Of a DNA stretch of 64,000 bases, positions 50,282 through 59,533 are shown one piece after another. How positions within the stretch are numbered: the first letter of the stretch is position 1; the number at the start of each line of letters is the position of its first letter. Below the pieces are notes generated by a model. The model did not search any database. It was not told where the DNA came from and worked only from the letters and a program-made list of their open reading frames with translations. This DNA is from Chitinophaga niastensis (GTDB taxonomy: Bacteria > Bacteroidota > Bacteroidia > Chitinophagales > Chitinophagaceae): NCBI RefSeq assembly GCF_003014755.1, contig NZ_PYAW01000006.1:248001-312000 (forward strand), written 5' to 3'. The position numbers and the translations under genes are program-made.

Positions 50282-51826
50282 ATGAATACAAATAGTTTAG
50301 TAATGACGGAATTAAAGGCCGGTAGACGGGAATGGCTGGGATTAGCCTCACTGGCTATGCCAACGCTGCTGCTCTCAATAGATACCAGTGTGCTGTATCT
50401 TGCGTTGCCGCATCTAAGCACCGACCTCGGGGCCAGTAGCACACAGCAATTATGGATCATGGACATCTATGGATTCATGATCGCCGGATTTCTGATTACA
50501 ATGGGTACCCTTGGTGATCGTATCGGTCGCCGTAAATTATTATTAATCGGGGCCGCTGCTTTTGGCGCTGCATCTGTGATGGCAGCTTTTTCTACAACAG
50601 CCGGGATGTTGATTGCAGCCCGTGCACTAATGGGTGTTGCGGGTGCTACATTAATGCCTTCCACACTGGCTTTGATCAGTAACATGTTCCTGAACGCACG
50701 GCAAAGGGCCACCGCTATTTCTATATGGATGAGTTGTTTTATGGTGGGCATGATTGCCGGTCCGTTGATCGGTGGAGCGATGCTGGAAAAATTCTGGTGG
50801 GGATCTGTATTCCTGCTGGGAGTACCGGTAATGGTTATACTACTGGCTATTGGCTCCGTTATATTGCCCGAATACCAAAATCCACAAGCCGGGCAACTTG
50901 ATCTGTTAGATGTTGCATTGTCTTTGGCGGCTATCCTGCCGTTTATATATGGGTTCACGGAAGTAGCCAGGGAAGGTTGGTTGCTTGTGCCGTTGGCTGC
51001 TATATTGGTAGGTGGAATTTTTGGTGTGGTCTTCGTTTACCGGCAACTAAAATTAAAAGACCCGCTGCTGGATTTACATCTTTTTAAAAATCATGCCTTT
51101 AGTGCTACCCTCATCCTGATGCTGCTTACGGCCGTTCTGATGGGCGGAATTGGGTTTTTTATTGCGCAGTTCCTGCAAATGGTATTGGGGCTTTCACCGT
51201 TACAGGCAGGACTATGGATGGTGCCACAATCCATCGGGATGATCATTGGTGCGATGTTAACACCGGTGATGGCACATCGTACGCGGCCGGCTTATGTTAT
51301 CACCGGTGGATTCTTACTCACCACAGCTGGTATGATATTGCTTACACAGGTACCGGTTAGCGGCGGATTGCCCTTTTTAATAACAGGATTTGTTTTTGCT
51401 GCTATTGGCGTTACACCGATCGTAGTACTGGGAACAGACCTGGTGATAGGTTCTGCACCACCGGAAAAGGCAGGTTCTGCAGCATCTATGTCGGAAACAA
51501 GTAATCAGTTAGGTATTGCATTAGGCGTGGCCGCTTTGGGCAGCATCGGCATCGTTATATACCGGGCGCAGATAGTACATCATTTCCCGGATGGTGTGCC
51601 TGCTGCTACTACAAAGGTCGCGCAGGAAAGTCTTGTTGGTGCTTTATCAGTAGCTGGAAAAATTCCCGGACCATCGGGCAGTTCACTGTTGCTGGCTGCC
51701 CGCGAAGCCTTTACTGCCGGACTCCACGTTGCAACGCTGATAGCAGCACTTATTTTTGCGCTACTGGCAGTATTCGCATTTATTTCACTCCGGCATATAC
51801 GCCCTGGCAGCAAGGCGCAACAATGA
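50282..51826 (+). CDS. DHA2-type MFS drug exporter (14 membrane helices)
   Basis: The 514-residue protein fits the QacA/SmvA-like DHA2 group: 14 hydrophobic segments, motif A GDRIGRRKLLL, MDIYGFMIAGFLITMG, AAGATLMPSTLALI-like segment GATLMPSTLALISNMF, and a motif C region IWMSCFMVGMIAGPLIGGA. Such pumps use the proton gradient to export quaternary ammonium dyes or other amphipathic cations. It converges on the SDR gene with only two bases between stop codons. As the outermost gene of the NRPS-like locus it is a candidate exporter for the product, though it may be independent. Confidence 0.9.
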   Translation: MNTNSLVMTELKAGRREWLGLASLAMPTLLLSIDTSVLYLALPHLSTDLGASSTQQLWIMDIYGFMIAGFLITMGTLGDRIGRRKLLLIGAAAFGAASVMAAFSTTAGMLIAARALMGVAGATLMPSTLALISNMFLNARQRATAISIWMSCFMVGMIAGPLIGGAMLEKFWWGSVFLLGVPVMVILLAIGSVILPEYQNPQAGQLDLLDVALSLAAILPFIYGFTEVAREGWLLVPLAAILVGGIFGVVFVYRQLKLKDPLLDLHLFKNHAFSATLILMLLTAVLMGGIGFFIAQFLQMVLGLSPLQAGLWMVPQSIGMIIGAMLTPVMAHRTRPAYVITGGFLLTTAGMILLTQVPVSGGLPFLITGFVFAAIGVTPIVVLGTDLVIGSAPPEKAGSAASMSETSNQLGIALGVAALGSIGIVIYRAQIVHHFPDGVPAATTKVAQESLVGALSVAGKIPGPSGSSLLLAAREAFTAGLHVATLIAALIFALLAVFAFISLRHIRPGSKAQQ

Positions 51827-51828
51827 GT

Positions 51829-52647
51829 TTAAAGGAACAGGTCTGCCTGCAATTTTCCACCGGGTGTTACAGCATATTTTTCCAGGTCGGTAATACCTGC
51901 TGCCTTCAGCACTTCTTCATCAATGAAATTATTGCCGGTGCAGGTGGCGGAGGGCCTGCTGAGAATATAGGATACTGCATCCGCAATAATTTCCGGTTTG
52001 CGGCTTCTGTTAATGAGTGCTTCACCTCCCAGCAGGTTCCTGACAGCCGCAGTGGCAATGGTGGTAGCCGGCCAGAGCGAATTGGCGGCAACACCATACT
52101 GTTTTAATTCTTCTGCCCAGCCTAAGGCCAGCAGGCTCATATTATACTTGCTGATGGTATAGGCTACATGTGCACCCAGCCACTGCGGCGCAATGTTAAC
52201 AGGAGGAGATAAAGTAAGGATATGCGGATTGGTACCCTTTTTTAAATAAGGGATACAGTGCTGGGTTACAAGGAAGGTGCCCCGCACATTAATATCATAC
52301 ATCAGGTCAAATCGTTTGGCGGGAGTTTGTTCTGTATTGGTTAACTGTATGGCAGATGCATTGTTGATCAGTACATCTATCCCGCCAAATTTATCGGCAG
52401 CTTGTTGCACGGCTGCCTGTATCTGTGCTTCATCACGTATATCTACCTGTATCGGTAAAGCTTTACCGCCGGCCTTTTCTACTGCTGCAGCTACAGAAAA
52501 GATGGTGCCTCCCAGGCGAGGGTCTTCTTCTACACTTTTTGCTGCAATAACTATATTGGCTCCTGCTGCGGCAAGTTTTAGCGCAATCGCTTCGCCGATG
52601 CCCCGGCTGCCGCCTGTAATGAAAATAGTACGATGCTGAAACGTCAT
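51829..52647 (-). CDS. Short-chain dehydrogenase/reductase
   Basis: The SDR signature is intact: TGGSRGIGEAIALKLA (cofactor loop), INNASAIQLTNT (NNAG-like), and the catalytic Tyr-x-x-x-Lys in VAYTISKYNMSLLALG; the NADP-preferring Arg follows the glycine motif. The 272-residue length and the segment GVAANSLWPATTIATAA resemble hydroxysteroid-dehydrogenase-like SDRs. It is 35 bases downstream of the methyltransferase gene on the same strand. In the NRPS-like locus it could reduce or oxidise the released amino aldehyde or the acyl precursor; this is inferred from position. Confidence 0.88.
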   Translation of the reverse strand: MTFQHRTIFITGGSRGIGEAIALKLAAAGANIVIAAKSVEEDPRLGGTIFSVAAAVEKAGGKALPIQVDIRDEAQIQAAVQQAADKFGGIDVLINNASAIQLTNTEQTPAKRFDLMYDINVRGTFLVTQHCIPYLKKGTNPHILTLSPPVNIAPQWLGAHVAYTISKYNMSLLALGWAEELKQYGVAANSLWPATTIATAAVRNLLGGEALINRSRKPEIIADAVSYILSRPSATCTGNNFIDEEVLKAAGITDLEKYAVTPGGKLQADLFL

Positions 52648-52682
52648 GTATGCTGCTTTTAAAGGTGAAATAAATTTTATTT

Positions 52683-53552
52683 TTAAGCCCCAACTTTTAA
52701 CCGCCAGGTAGCCCTTATTTTGCCCATCTGCCGCATCTTTAATAACTGTGCTTCAGTGGCGTTGGCTGTTAAATGAGTTAAAGCGGAGAGCCTGGAAGGG
52801 TCTGCAGCGGCTTCTTTATCAATAACAAATCCTGCTTTCGTAAAAAATGCGGTGGCTGCCTCAAAGCTGTCGAACATCTTTTCATGGATTTGGTGCTGTG
52901 CATAAAATTCCTTCCACTGCTCATCTTTTACTGCACTATCTCTTACCTCTTTTCGTTTAATGTAGATATCTGCTGTTATCCAGTATCCGCCGCGTAGCTG
53001 CAATATTTTATGAATAATGCGGCAGAGTTTTTCTTTTTCTGCATCGTCCAGGTACATCAGCAGCCCTTCATTTACAATAACAATTTCTCCCTCAGGGAAG
53101 CGGTCAACTACGGCTGTAAATGCTGTTTCATCCAATGCATTTAATGGCAGCAATTCCAGGATGCTGGTGGTATGCAGCGTTTTATCCTGTAAAGGAACAA
53201 TGAAATCCTGCTTGGTAGTCATCAGCTCCGGGAGATCTGTATCGATATAATGATAGCCATCCTGTTTGATGGTTTCCAATCCGCGGAAGGAAAATCCTGA
53301 TGATAATTCGAGAATATTTTTTATCGGTAATTCCGTCAGCAGCTGGTTGATGCTCCAGTACCTGTTTTCAAAATGTACCACCCTTGCCCAGAAAGGCACT
53401 TCTTTGTTACTGAAGTCGGGATGATATTGTTCGGGAGATAACATGAGTGCAGCAGCCTCCCTTGCAAAAGGAATATTTGTAAGCCCTTTCAGCAGCAGTA
53501 ATGATTTGGCAGAAGGGCTGATTGTACTGTAGTCGCGATGTGTGGTTTCCAT
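52683..53552 (-). CDS. SAM-dependent methyltransferase, LCM/TcmP-like
   Basis: The 289-residue protein fits the leucine-carboxymethyltransferase-like group: NILELSSGFSFRGLETIKQ is the SAM-binding loop with Gly-rich turn, YIDTDLPELMTTKQDFI follows the second strand, and IVIVNEGLLMYLDDAEKEKL is the LCM-type active-site segment. Members methylate carboxyl or hydroxyl groups on small molecules and proteins. It is divergent from the A-T-R gene across 230 bases and co-directional with the SDR, so these three genes could form one small biosynthetic unit. Confidence 0.8.
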   Translation of the reverse strand: METTHRDYSTISPSAKSLLLLKGLTNIPFAREAAALMLSPEQYHPDFSNKEVPFWARVVHFENRYWSINQLLTELPIKNILELSSGFSFRGLETIKQDGYHYIDTDLPELMTTKQDFIVPLQDKTLHTTSILELLPLNALDETAFTAVVDRFPEGEIVIVNEGLLMYLDDAEKEKLCRIIHKILQLRGGYWITADIYIKRKEVRDSAVKDEQWKEFYAQHQIHEKMFDSFEAATAFFTKAGFVIDKEAAADPSRLSALTHLTANATEAQLLKMRQMGKIRATWRLKVGA

Positions 53553-53742
53553 ACTGTCCAGTTAACGGCGTAAGATAATCATGTCTGTAAATGCTAATGT
53601 ACTGAATTTGCGCCATTGAGAAATTGCATGCCCTGAACCTTCGGCTACAACCTGCAAATGGTGATCTTCGCATTAATTATACTGATGTGTGAATACGATA
53701 CGCTTTGTTATTTTCGTTAAATGCAACGCTATTTCACCGGAC

Positions 53743-53752
53743 TGATTAATCA
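53743..53752. promoter_or_regulatory. Palindrome in divergent NRPS-like/methyltransferase promoter region
   Basis: TGATTAATCA is a perfect 10-base palindrome 31 bases before the A-T-R start. It is AT-rich and short, so it could be a regulator site or chance. Confidence 0.25.
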
Positions 53753-53782
53753 TTAGCTGAAACCCTCAAAATAATCAAGCTT

Positions 53783-56700
53783 ATGTCCACATGGAAAACT
53801 TCCTTTTCAGGCAGCGGGGATACTGCACCGGGTATTATTATGACCGCTGAAGAAAAAAATACCATCCTTTATGAATTTAATGATACGTTTTGGAATTATG
53901 CACCACAGGAAACCCTTGTTTCATTATTTGAAAAACAGGTGAGTAATACACCTGAGCACACCGCAGTAGTATTCCGCGGCTTGCACATGACCTACAAAGA
54001 GCTGGATGAGAAAAGTAACCAGGTAGCACATTACCTGCTTTCGCGGGACGTAAAGCCCGGTATGTTTGTGCCCATTTGGCTGGATCGCTCGCTGGAGTGG
54101 CTCGCAGCTGTTATCGGTATATTAAAGACAGGTGCTGCCTATATCCCCATTGATCCTGTTTATCCGCTAAAAAGAGCCGTGCATATAATAGCAGATGCAC
54201 ATGCCCGGATTGTTATTACCAGTGCTGCATCAGCAATCCTGTTAAGAGATACGGCGAATGCGGCAATTTTTTGCCTGGATAGCCTTGCTGCGGTTAGTTC
54301 GCAGCCGGTAACGTCAACGGGCATACGATTGCAGGAACAATCGCTGGCTTATATTATTTATACTTCCGGTTCTACCGGTAATCCCAAGGGCGTCATGATT
54401 ACGCACCAGTCAATTCAGCACCTGGTTACCTGGCATAATCAACGGTTTAATGTAAATGAAACATGCAGACTTGCCCTGGTGGCAGGGCTCTCATTTGATC
54501 TATCTGTGTGGGAGATCTGGTCTGCATTACTATCGGGTGCTACCCTGTATGTTGCAGACAATGAGGAAAGAACGGATGCTGTTTCCCTGCTGGCATATTT
54601 CCGCAGCAACTATATTACACACGGTTTTGCCCCCACGGTATTGGTGCCGGCTATTGTAAAGCACAGCAAAGAGGAAACCGGCTTGCGTTTAAAGTACCTG
54701 TTTACCGGAGGTGAACAGTTGAAACCTGTTTATACCAACGGGCTGCCTTACCAATTGATAGATTATTACGGACCTACAGAATGTACCGTCTTTGCTACTT
54801 ATCGCGAGGTAAAGGAAAAAGACGGACAATTCATTGCTTCCATAGGAACACCTGTTGCCAACACGCAGGTGTATATCCTGAACCAGCAACAGGAAGTGCT
54901 GCCGATAGGTGCAACAGGAGAGCTTTGCATCAGCGGAGCCGGTTTGGCTGCTGGTTATCTGAATAATGAAGCACTTACTAAAAATAAGTTTATAACACAT
55001 CCCTTTCTGCAGGGTCAAAAGCTCTATCTCACCGGTGATCAGGCCCGCTGGTTACCCGATGGGAATATTCAGTTTTTAGGCAGGACAGATAACCAGGTTA
55101 AAATAAGGGGATGCCGGGTAGAGCTGGGAGAGATAGAGCGGGCATTGCTCAGGCTCCCTAACATCAGTAATGCTGCTGTCATTGTGAGAGAGAATGCAGG
55201 GAATAATAAATACCTCATTGCTTTTATTGTATTTGAAAATTTACAGGAAGAACCTGATATCACCTTTATAAAGCAGCAGCTCAAACTGGAGTTACCAGGT
55301 TATATGATCCCGGCAAGATTTGCTGTGATACAGGAAATAGCGCTAACCGAAAACAGCAAGATAAACAGCACACAGTTAGCTGACATAGCAGCACAGTACA
55401 GCGCGGAAGCATTTGCGGCTGAACCGCCCACAAATGAAACAGAGCGCGTTATTGCAGCGGTATGGTCGCAGGTGCTGGAGTATCCGGTGAGGAATATCTC
55501 TGACAATTTTTTCGATATCGGAGGAGACTCTTTACTGGTGGCCACTGTTGTGGCGGCTATCAATAGCAGACTATCTGTCAAGGTGTATATAAGAGATCTG
55601 TACCAATATCCTGTTTTACAGGAATTGGCGGCTGTATTAATAAAGAGGGGAGAACAGGTATTATCCAGTGAAGATGTGGAACCCTATGTAGAATTGCAGC
55701 AGGACGTATACCTGGCGCCGGGGACTATCATTACCAAAGAATTTGACGAACATCATTTAAGCCATCCGTCCGCCATATTGCTTACCGGTGCTACAGGTTT
55801 TGTAGGGATTCATTTATTGCAGGAGCTGTTAGACAAAACAACGGCTGATATTTACTGCCTGGTGCGGGCGCAGGACGAACATCATGTAATGGAAAAGATT
55901 AACAGCTGTTTTACTGAATTCAAAATTACCATAACAGCAGAACACCGGCAGCGGATCATTCCGGTGGTGGGAGATTTCTCCAAAACATGCCTTGGGTTGA
56001 CGGAAGCACAGTTTAGCTTTTTAGCTGAAATGATAGATGTCATTTATCACTCCGGCAGCTCAGTGAATTTTATTGAGCCATATTCATACATGAAATCACC
56101 CAATGTAAATGGGCTACGGGAAATCATCCGCTTGGCTACTGCACGCAAAACAAAATGCCTGGTGCTGTTGTCTACTATTTCTGTATATAGCTGGGGGCAT
56201 GTGTTCACCGGGAAAACATTGATGAAGGAAACAGATGATATTGCACAGAACTTGCTGGCAGTAAGTAAAGACATTGGTTATGTAAGAAGCAAATGGGTAA
56301 TGGAGGCTATTGCCGATCTGGCAGCTGCTCAGGGTTTGCCGGTAATCACCTGTCGTCTCGGGTTAGCTATGTGCCATAGTGTATCCGGTGCCAGCGCGCC
56401 TTATCAGTGGTGGGCAAGACTGGTAAAGAACTGTATTGAATTAGGATCTTATCCTTTGCTCACGCAGCTGAGGGAAGGGCTCATCACAGTAGACTATATG
56501 ACTAAGGCCATTGCACACATCTCTAAGAACAAAGCCGCTATAGGCATGAAGTTCAACCTGATCGCTTCTCCGCAAACAAATCTTACACTGGAAGATTTTT
56601 TCTGCCTGTTACAGCAATATTATCCTTTCAAATTAAAAGGGCTGCCATATAAAGAATGGAGGAAGCAGTGGGAAGACGATAGCAGCAACCGCCTGTTTCC

Positions 56701-56890
56701 CTTAACCAGCCTGTTCAGGGATAATATGCATGAAGGTCTTTCTACAATGGAGCTTTATCAGCATACTTATATATGGGATTGTCAGAACGTAATTGATTTT
56801 CTTAAAGACACTGATATAAAAGAGCCGGTATTTAATAAGCGCTTGCTGGGTAATTATTTAAAATATTTGGATATTCCTGTCGCCCGGTAG
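53783..56890 (+). CDS. NRPS-like protein: adenylation-thiolation-thioester reductase
   Basis: The 1035-residue protein carries three domains. Adenylation (about 45-535) has AYIIYTSGSTGNPKG, GLSFDLSVWEIW, DYYGPTECTVFATY, LTGDQARWLPDGNIQFLGRTD and a Lys in LTENSKINS at motif A10. A carrier protein (about 555-620) has DNFFDIGGDSLL, Ser583 being the phosphopantetheine site. A C-terminal thioester reductase (about 663-1035) has ILLTGATGFVGIHLLQ, an HSGSSVNF segment and Tyr833-x-x-x-Lys837. It activates one carboxylic acid, tethers it, and releases it by NAD(P)H reduction as aldehyde or alcohol. It begins with a linker like that behind a condensation domain, but none is present. The eight pocket residues I can align give D-L-W-G-F-G-Y-V; I do not recognise this code. 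Confidence 0.9.
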   Translation: MSTWKTSFSGSGDTAPGIIMTAEEKNTILYEFNDTFWNYAPQETLVSLFEKQVSNTPEHTAVVFRGLHMTYKELDEKSNQVAHYLLSRDVKPGMFVPIWLDRSLEWLAAVIGILKTGAAYIPIDPVYPLKRAVHIIADAHARIVITSAASAILLRDTANAAIFCLDSLAAVSSQPVTSTGIRLQEQSLAYIIYTSGSTGNPKGVMITHQSIQHLVTWHNQRFNVNETCRLALVAGLSFDLSVWEIWSALLSGATLYVADNEERTDAVSLLAYFRSNYITHGFAPTVLVPAIVKHSKEETGLRLKYLFTGGEQLKPVYTNGLPYQLIDYYGPTECTVFATYREVKEKDGQFIASIGTPVANTQVYILNQQQEVLPIGATGELCISGAGLAAGYLNNEALTKNKFITHPFLQGQKLYLTGDQARWLPDGNIQFLGRTDNQVKIRGCRVELGEIERALLRLPNISNAAVIVRENAGNNKYLIAFIVFENLQEEPDITFIKQQLKLELPGYMIPARFAVIQEIALTENSKINSTQLADIAAQYSAEAFAAEPPTNETERVIAAVWSQVLEYPVRNISDNFFDIGGDSLLVATVVAAINSRLSVKVYIRDLYQYPVLQELAAVLIKRGEQVLSSEDVEPYVELQQDVYLAPGTIITKEFDEHHLSHPSAILLTGATGFVGIHLLQELLDKTTADIYCLVRAQDEHHVMEKINSCFTEFKITITAEHRQRIIPVVGDFSKTCLGLTEAQFSFLAEMIDVIYHSGSSVNFIEPYSYMKSPNVNGLREIIRLATARKTKCLVLLSTISVYSWGHVFTGKTLMKETDDIAQNLLAVSKDIGYVRSKWVMEAIADLAAAQGLPVITCRLGLAMCHSVSGASAPYQWWARLVKNCIELGSYPLLTQLREGLITVDYMTKAIAHISKNKAAIGMKFNLIASPQTNLTLEDFFCLLQQYYPFKLKGLPYKEWRKQWEDDSSNRLFPLTSLFRDNMHEGLSTMELYQHTYIWDCQNVIDFLKDTDIKEPVFNKRLLGNYLKYLDIPVAR

Positions 56891-56958
56891 AAGGCTGCTC
56901 AATTTAACCCGGTATTTTTTGCTTTGGAGCAGATCAAAACAATGTATTTTTTATTTAT

Positions 56959-56972
56959 TGAACGATTAGTCA
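56959..56972. promoter_or_regulatory. TetR-type operator before the regulator gene
   Basis: TGAACGATTAGTCA fits the imperfect dyad TGAnnGATnnnTCA and lies 13 bases before the TetR-family gene. The same sequence with one change recurs at 57623-57636 before the thioesterase gene. Confidence 0.6.
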
Positions 56973-56984
56973 TAAATTGGCTGC

Positions 56985-57605
56985 ATGAACAAAAAGCAAC
57001 AGGCAGCTGCTTATGATTCGGGGCATGAACGTGGGCGCCCGCGGGAGTTTGATGTAGATAAAGTGATTGCGGCAACAAGTAATACCTTTTTTCAGCAAGG
57101 CTATCATGCCACTTCTATTGATGATCTCTGTAAAGCTACAGGACTGGCACGTGGAAGCCTGTACGGTGTATTCGGCGACAAGAAAAAAATGTTGCTGGCA
57201 GCCCTGGAGCTGTTTACACAAGGTGCACTGACGCGGCTCTCCGATAATCTTAAAAGTGAACCCGGAAGGGAAGGCATACATAAAGCATTGCTGCATTATA
57301 CACGTGTAGCCACCTCCGTTACCCGCAAACGGGGATGCCTGATTACCAATACCGCCCTGGAAATGTTGCCACAGGATGAAGAGATTAGCGGGAAAATTGA
57401 AGCAGTTTTCAGGAAGATGTCTGCGTTGCTTGCAGATGCTATCGTACAGGGGCAAACTACTGCTGCGTTTAATGCCGGATTGGATAGCAAGGCCACCGCC
57501 AATTTCCTGTTATGTATGATCCAGGGTATGCGGGTAGTAGGGAAGGTATATTCAGAGCGGGAGCTAAAGCAGGTGGTGGCGTTGACATTAAAAATACTCG
57601 ATTAA
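56985..57605 (+). CDS. TetR/AcrR-family transcriptional regulator
   Basis: The 206-residue protein opens with a basic tail and the HTH GRPREFDVDKVIAATSNTFFQQGYHATSIDDLCKATGLARGSLYGVFGDKKKML in separate helices, characteristic of TetR. The ligand-binding half is helical and contains RKRGCLITNTALEMLP, a segment shared with TetR_C-type repressors. It follows the A-T-R gene by 94 bases. Operator-like dyads in front of it and of the thioesterase suggest that it represses both; whether the A-T-R gene is in its regulon is not clear, as no copy of the site lies before it. Confidence 0.9.
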   Translation: MNKKQQAAAYDSGHERGRPREFDVDKVIAATSNTFFQQGYHATSIDDLCKATGLARGSLYGVFGDKKKMLLAALELFTQGALTRLSDNLKSEPGREGIHKALLHYTRVATSVTRKRGCLITNTALEMLPQDEEISGKIEAVFRKMSALLADAIVQGQTTAAFNAGLDSKATANFLLCMIQGMRVVGKVYSERELKQVVALTLKILD

Positions 57606-57622
57606 TTTTTTTCTCTATTTAT

Positions 57623-57636
57623 TGAACGATCAGTCA
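57623..57636. promoter_or_regulatory. TetR-type operator before the thioesterase gene
   Basis: TGAACGATCAGTCA is a 10-of-14 symmetric dyad, identical to the site at 56959 except for one base. It lies in the 60-base gap after the TetR gene. Confidence 0.6.
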
Positions 57637-57665
57637 TTAATAGCATAAACTAAATAATAAATGAT

Positions 57666-58139
57666 ATGGCAATGATACCAGTATTGGAATACCTCGAAAA
57701 ACAATTAGCAGGTACATTAACAACGGACATGGAAACATACATGAAATACCCGACAGCCATTTCCCAAACGCTGGGCATCCGGTTGGTTGATATCGGCACA
57801 GGAACAGCCACTGTGGCAATTGACGCCAATGATGAGATTCATGGCAATCAGCAGGGAACGGTGCATGGCGGGCTTTTAAGTGAGTTGGCAGATGCTGCCA
57901 TCGGTACAGCACATTCTACCCTGATGAGTGAAGGCGAATCTTTTACCAGCATTGAACTGAAAATAAATTTTTACCGCCCTGTATGGAAAGCCACCCTTAC
58001 GGCAATGGCAAAACCTATACAGAGCGGTAAAACTATCACTCATTATTTGTGCGAGATCAGGCGCGAAGACGGCAAAACAATAGCAGTGGTAACCAGTACT
58101 GTGATGACGTTAAGAGGAGAAAAAGCAAGCGGCCGATAA
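57666..58139 (+). CDS. PaaI-type hotdog-fold thioesterase
   Basis: The 157-residue protein has the hotdog thioesterase signature: HGNQQGTVHGGLLSELADAAIGTAH (catalytic Asp/His region) followed by SIELKINFYRPVWKATLTAMA and HYLCEIRREDGKTIAVVTSTVM. Such enzymes hydrolyse acyl-CoA or acyl-carrier thioesters in the cytosol. It has its own TetR-type operator, so its expression should follow the TetR ligand. It may edit or release acyl groups for the neighbouring A-T-R protein, but no direct evidence links them. Confidence 0.85.
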   Translation: MAMIPVLEYLEKQLAGTLTTDMETYMKYPTAISQTLGIRLVDIGTGTATVAIDANDEIHGNQQGTVHGGLLSELADAAIGTAHSTLMSEGESFTSIELKINFYRPVWKATLTAMAKPIQSGKTITHYLCEIRREDGKTIAVVTSTVMTLRGEKASGR

Positions 58140-58407
58140 AACAATGCTTTAGTAACTATAATTATCCGTATGAAATTTTTATGCATTCAATTTTATTTAA
58201 ACCTGGCAAAACGTACGGTAGTAGCTTATATGTTTTTCATAGATAATTGAGAAATCATTACAGTATAACAGAAATAAACAGCCATATGATAAAGATCACC
58301 ATGCTGTGTATTTAGGTTATAGTAATATAATTTTGCCGGATAAAATTAGCGCTATGGGGAAAGCCGGAATAGTAAAAAATCGCAATTATGACTGCTGGCG
58401 ATGAGAT

Positions 58408-59250
58408 TTAATAGCCATCTACAGTCTTAATAAAATTTTCCCTTGGTGGTGGAAGCTGTTGTAGAAATGAGCGGGGAGAATGTCCGGAAAAGACTTTGAA
58501 ATCTTTTACCAGGTGCATCTGGTCAAAATAGCCACAGCTATGTGCAATATCTGTCCAGTTTTTATGCGGATGCATTGTTTTTAATAGCAATACTTTATTA
58601 AACCTTACTACTCTGGCAAACAACCGGGGTGTAATGCCTACCTGCTCAGCAAAATGTTGTTCAAACCCTCTCAGGCTCATATTTACCTGTTGGGCCAGGG
58701 CTTTGATATTCACGGTATCATGATGTCTAAGGATCGTATTAGCGGCAGCGGTAATATTGTCTACAGTATTCTTCGCCTTGTTTTTTAATAATGCCGTTAA
58801 AAAATATTGATCAGCAGCGCTTGTCATTTCCTCCATGTTACCAGCTTCCTCTAATTGCTCCTGTAAAAATTGTACATTTTTCCCGATTAAATCATCACTA
58901 TGTAATAAATGATCACTCAAATGACACATGGGGATGTTGAAAATGCGGAAGAAACCATTTGCCCTGAAATGCACGGTAAAAAAACAGTACTTGCCATTGT
59001 AAGTCTGATGCCCCTGAAAGCAACTCGGAATACCCAATAATTGACGCTGCTTAATGTTGATTTGCTGTACACCTTTATCGGTTTCATATAATAACGGGGT
59101 ATTGCTTAACCAGAAAGTCATAAAGGATTGATCAATAGCATGAATGGCTTTCAGCAGATCTGTACCGTGGGTATCAATTTCACGCAAACAATAACATCGG
59201 ATATAATTACGCAAAGGTAAAGCTGGCAGGTGTTCTATCGTTGTTACCAT
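58408..59250 (-). CDS. AraC-family transcriptional regulator
   Basis: From the ATG at 59250 (280 residues) the protein has an N-terminal AraC-ligand-like domain that begins MVTTIEHLPALPLRNYI and a C-terminal double HTH with VNIKALAQQVNMSLRGFEQHF and the second helix pair WTDIAHSCGYFDQMHLVKDFKVFSGHSPRSFL. The upstream 22 residues of the longer frame (from 59316) are unlikely to be translated. Its regulon is unknown; the S41 gene is divergent across about 280 bases. Confidence 0.84.
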   Translation of the reverse strand: MVTTIEHLPALPLRNYIRCYCLREIDTHGTDLLKAIHAIDQSFMTFWLSNTPLLYETDKGVQQINIKQRQLLGIPSCFQGHQTYNGKYCFFTVHFRANGFFRIFNIPMCHLSDHLLHSDDLIGKNVQFLQEQLEEAGNMEEMTSAADQYFLTALLKNKAKNTVDNITAAANTILRHHDTVNIKALAQQVNMSLRGFEQHFAEQVGITPRLFARVVRFNKVLLLKTMHPHKNWTDIAHSCGYFDQMHLVKDFKVFSGHSPRSFLQQLPPPRENFIKTVDGY

Positions 59251-59501
59251 ATGATTTGCAATATGCTGTATTTTTTTGGGATAGGGGGATTGGTTGACGG
59301 TCAGGTAAAAATACAATATTTATTTAGTTTACATACTTGCAACAAAGCACGGGGAGCATTATCTTCCCTTAAAATACGCCCGAATGATCAGATCGATCTC
59401 AGGAGTGACTGGCTTTTATCAACCCAAATCAGCTGCTATAATTGGTGATGTGTTTTATGTAGGGACTAAGTACTAATTATTCCCCGATAACAGATCTTCC
59501 T

Positions 59502-59509
59502 TATATTTG
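59502..59509 (+). promoter_or_regulatory. Promoter -7 element of the S41-like gene
   Basis: TATATTTG matches TAnnTTTG and lies 24 bases before the preferred ATG at 59534, giving a short leader. No clear -33 TTTG is seen at the expected distance. Confidence 0.4.
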
Positions 59510-59533
59510 AATATTATCTATATAAATTCACTT

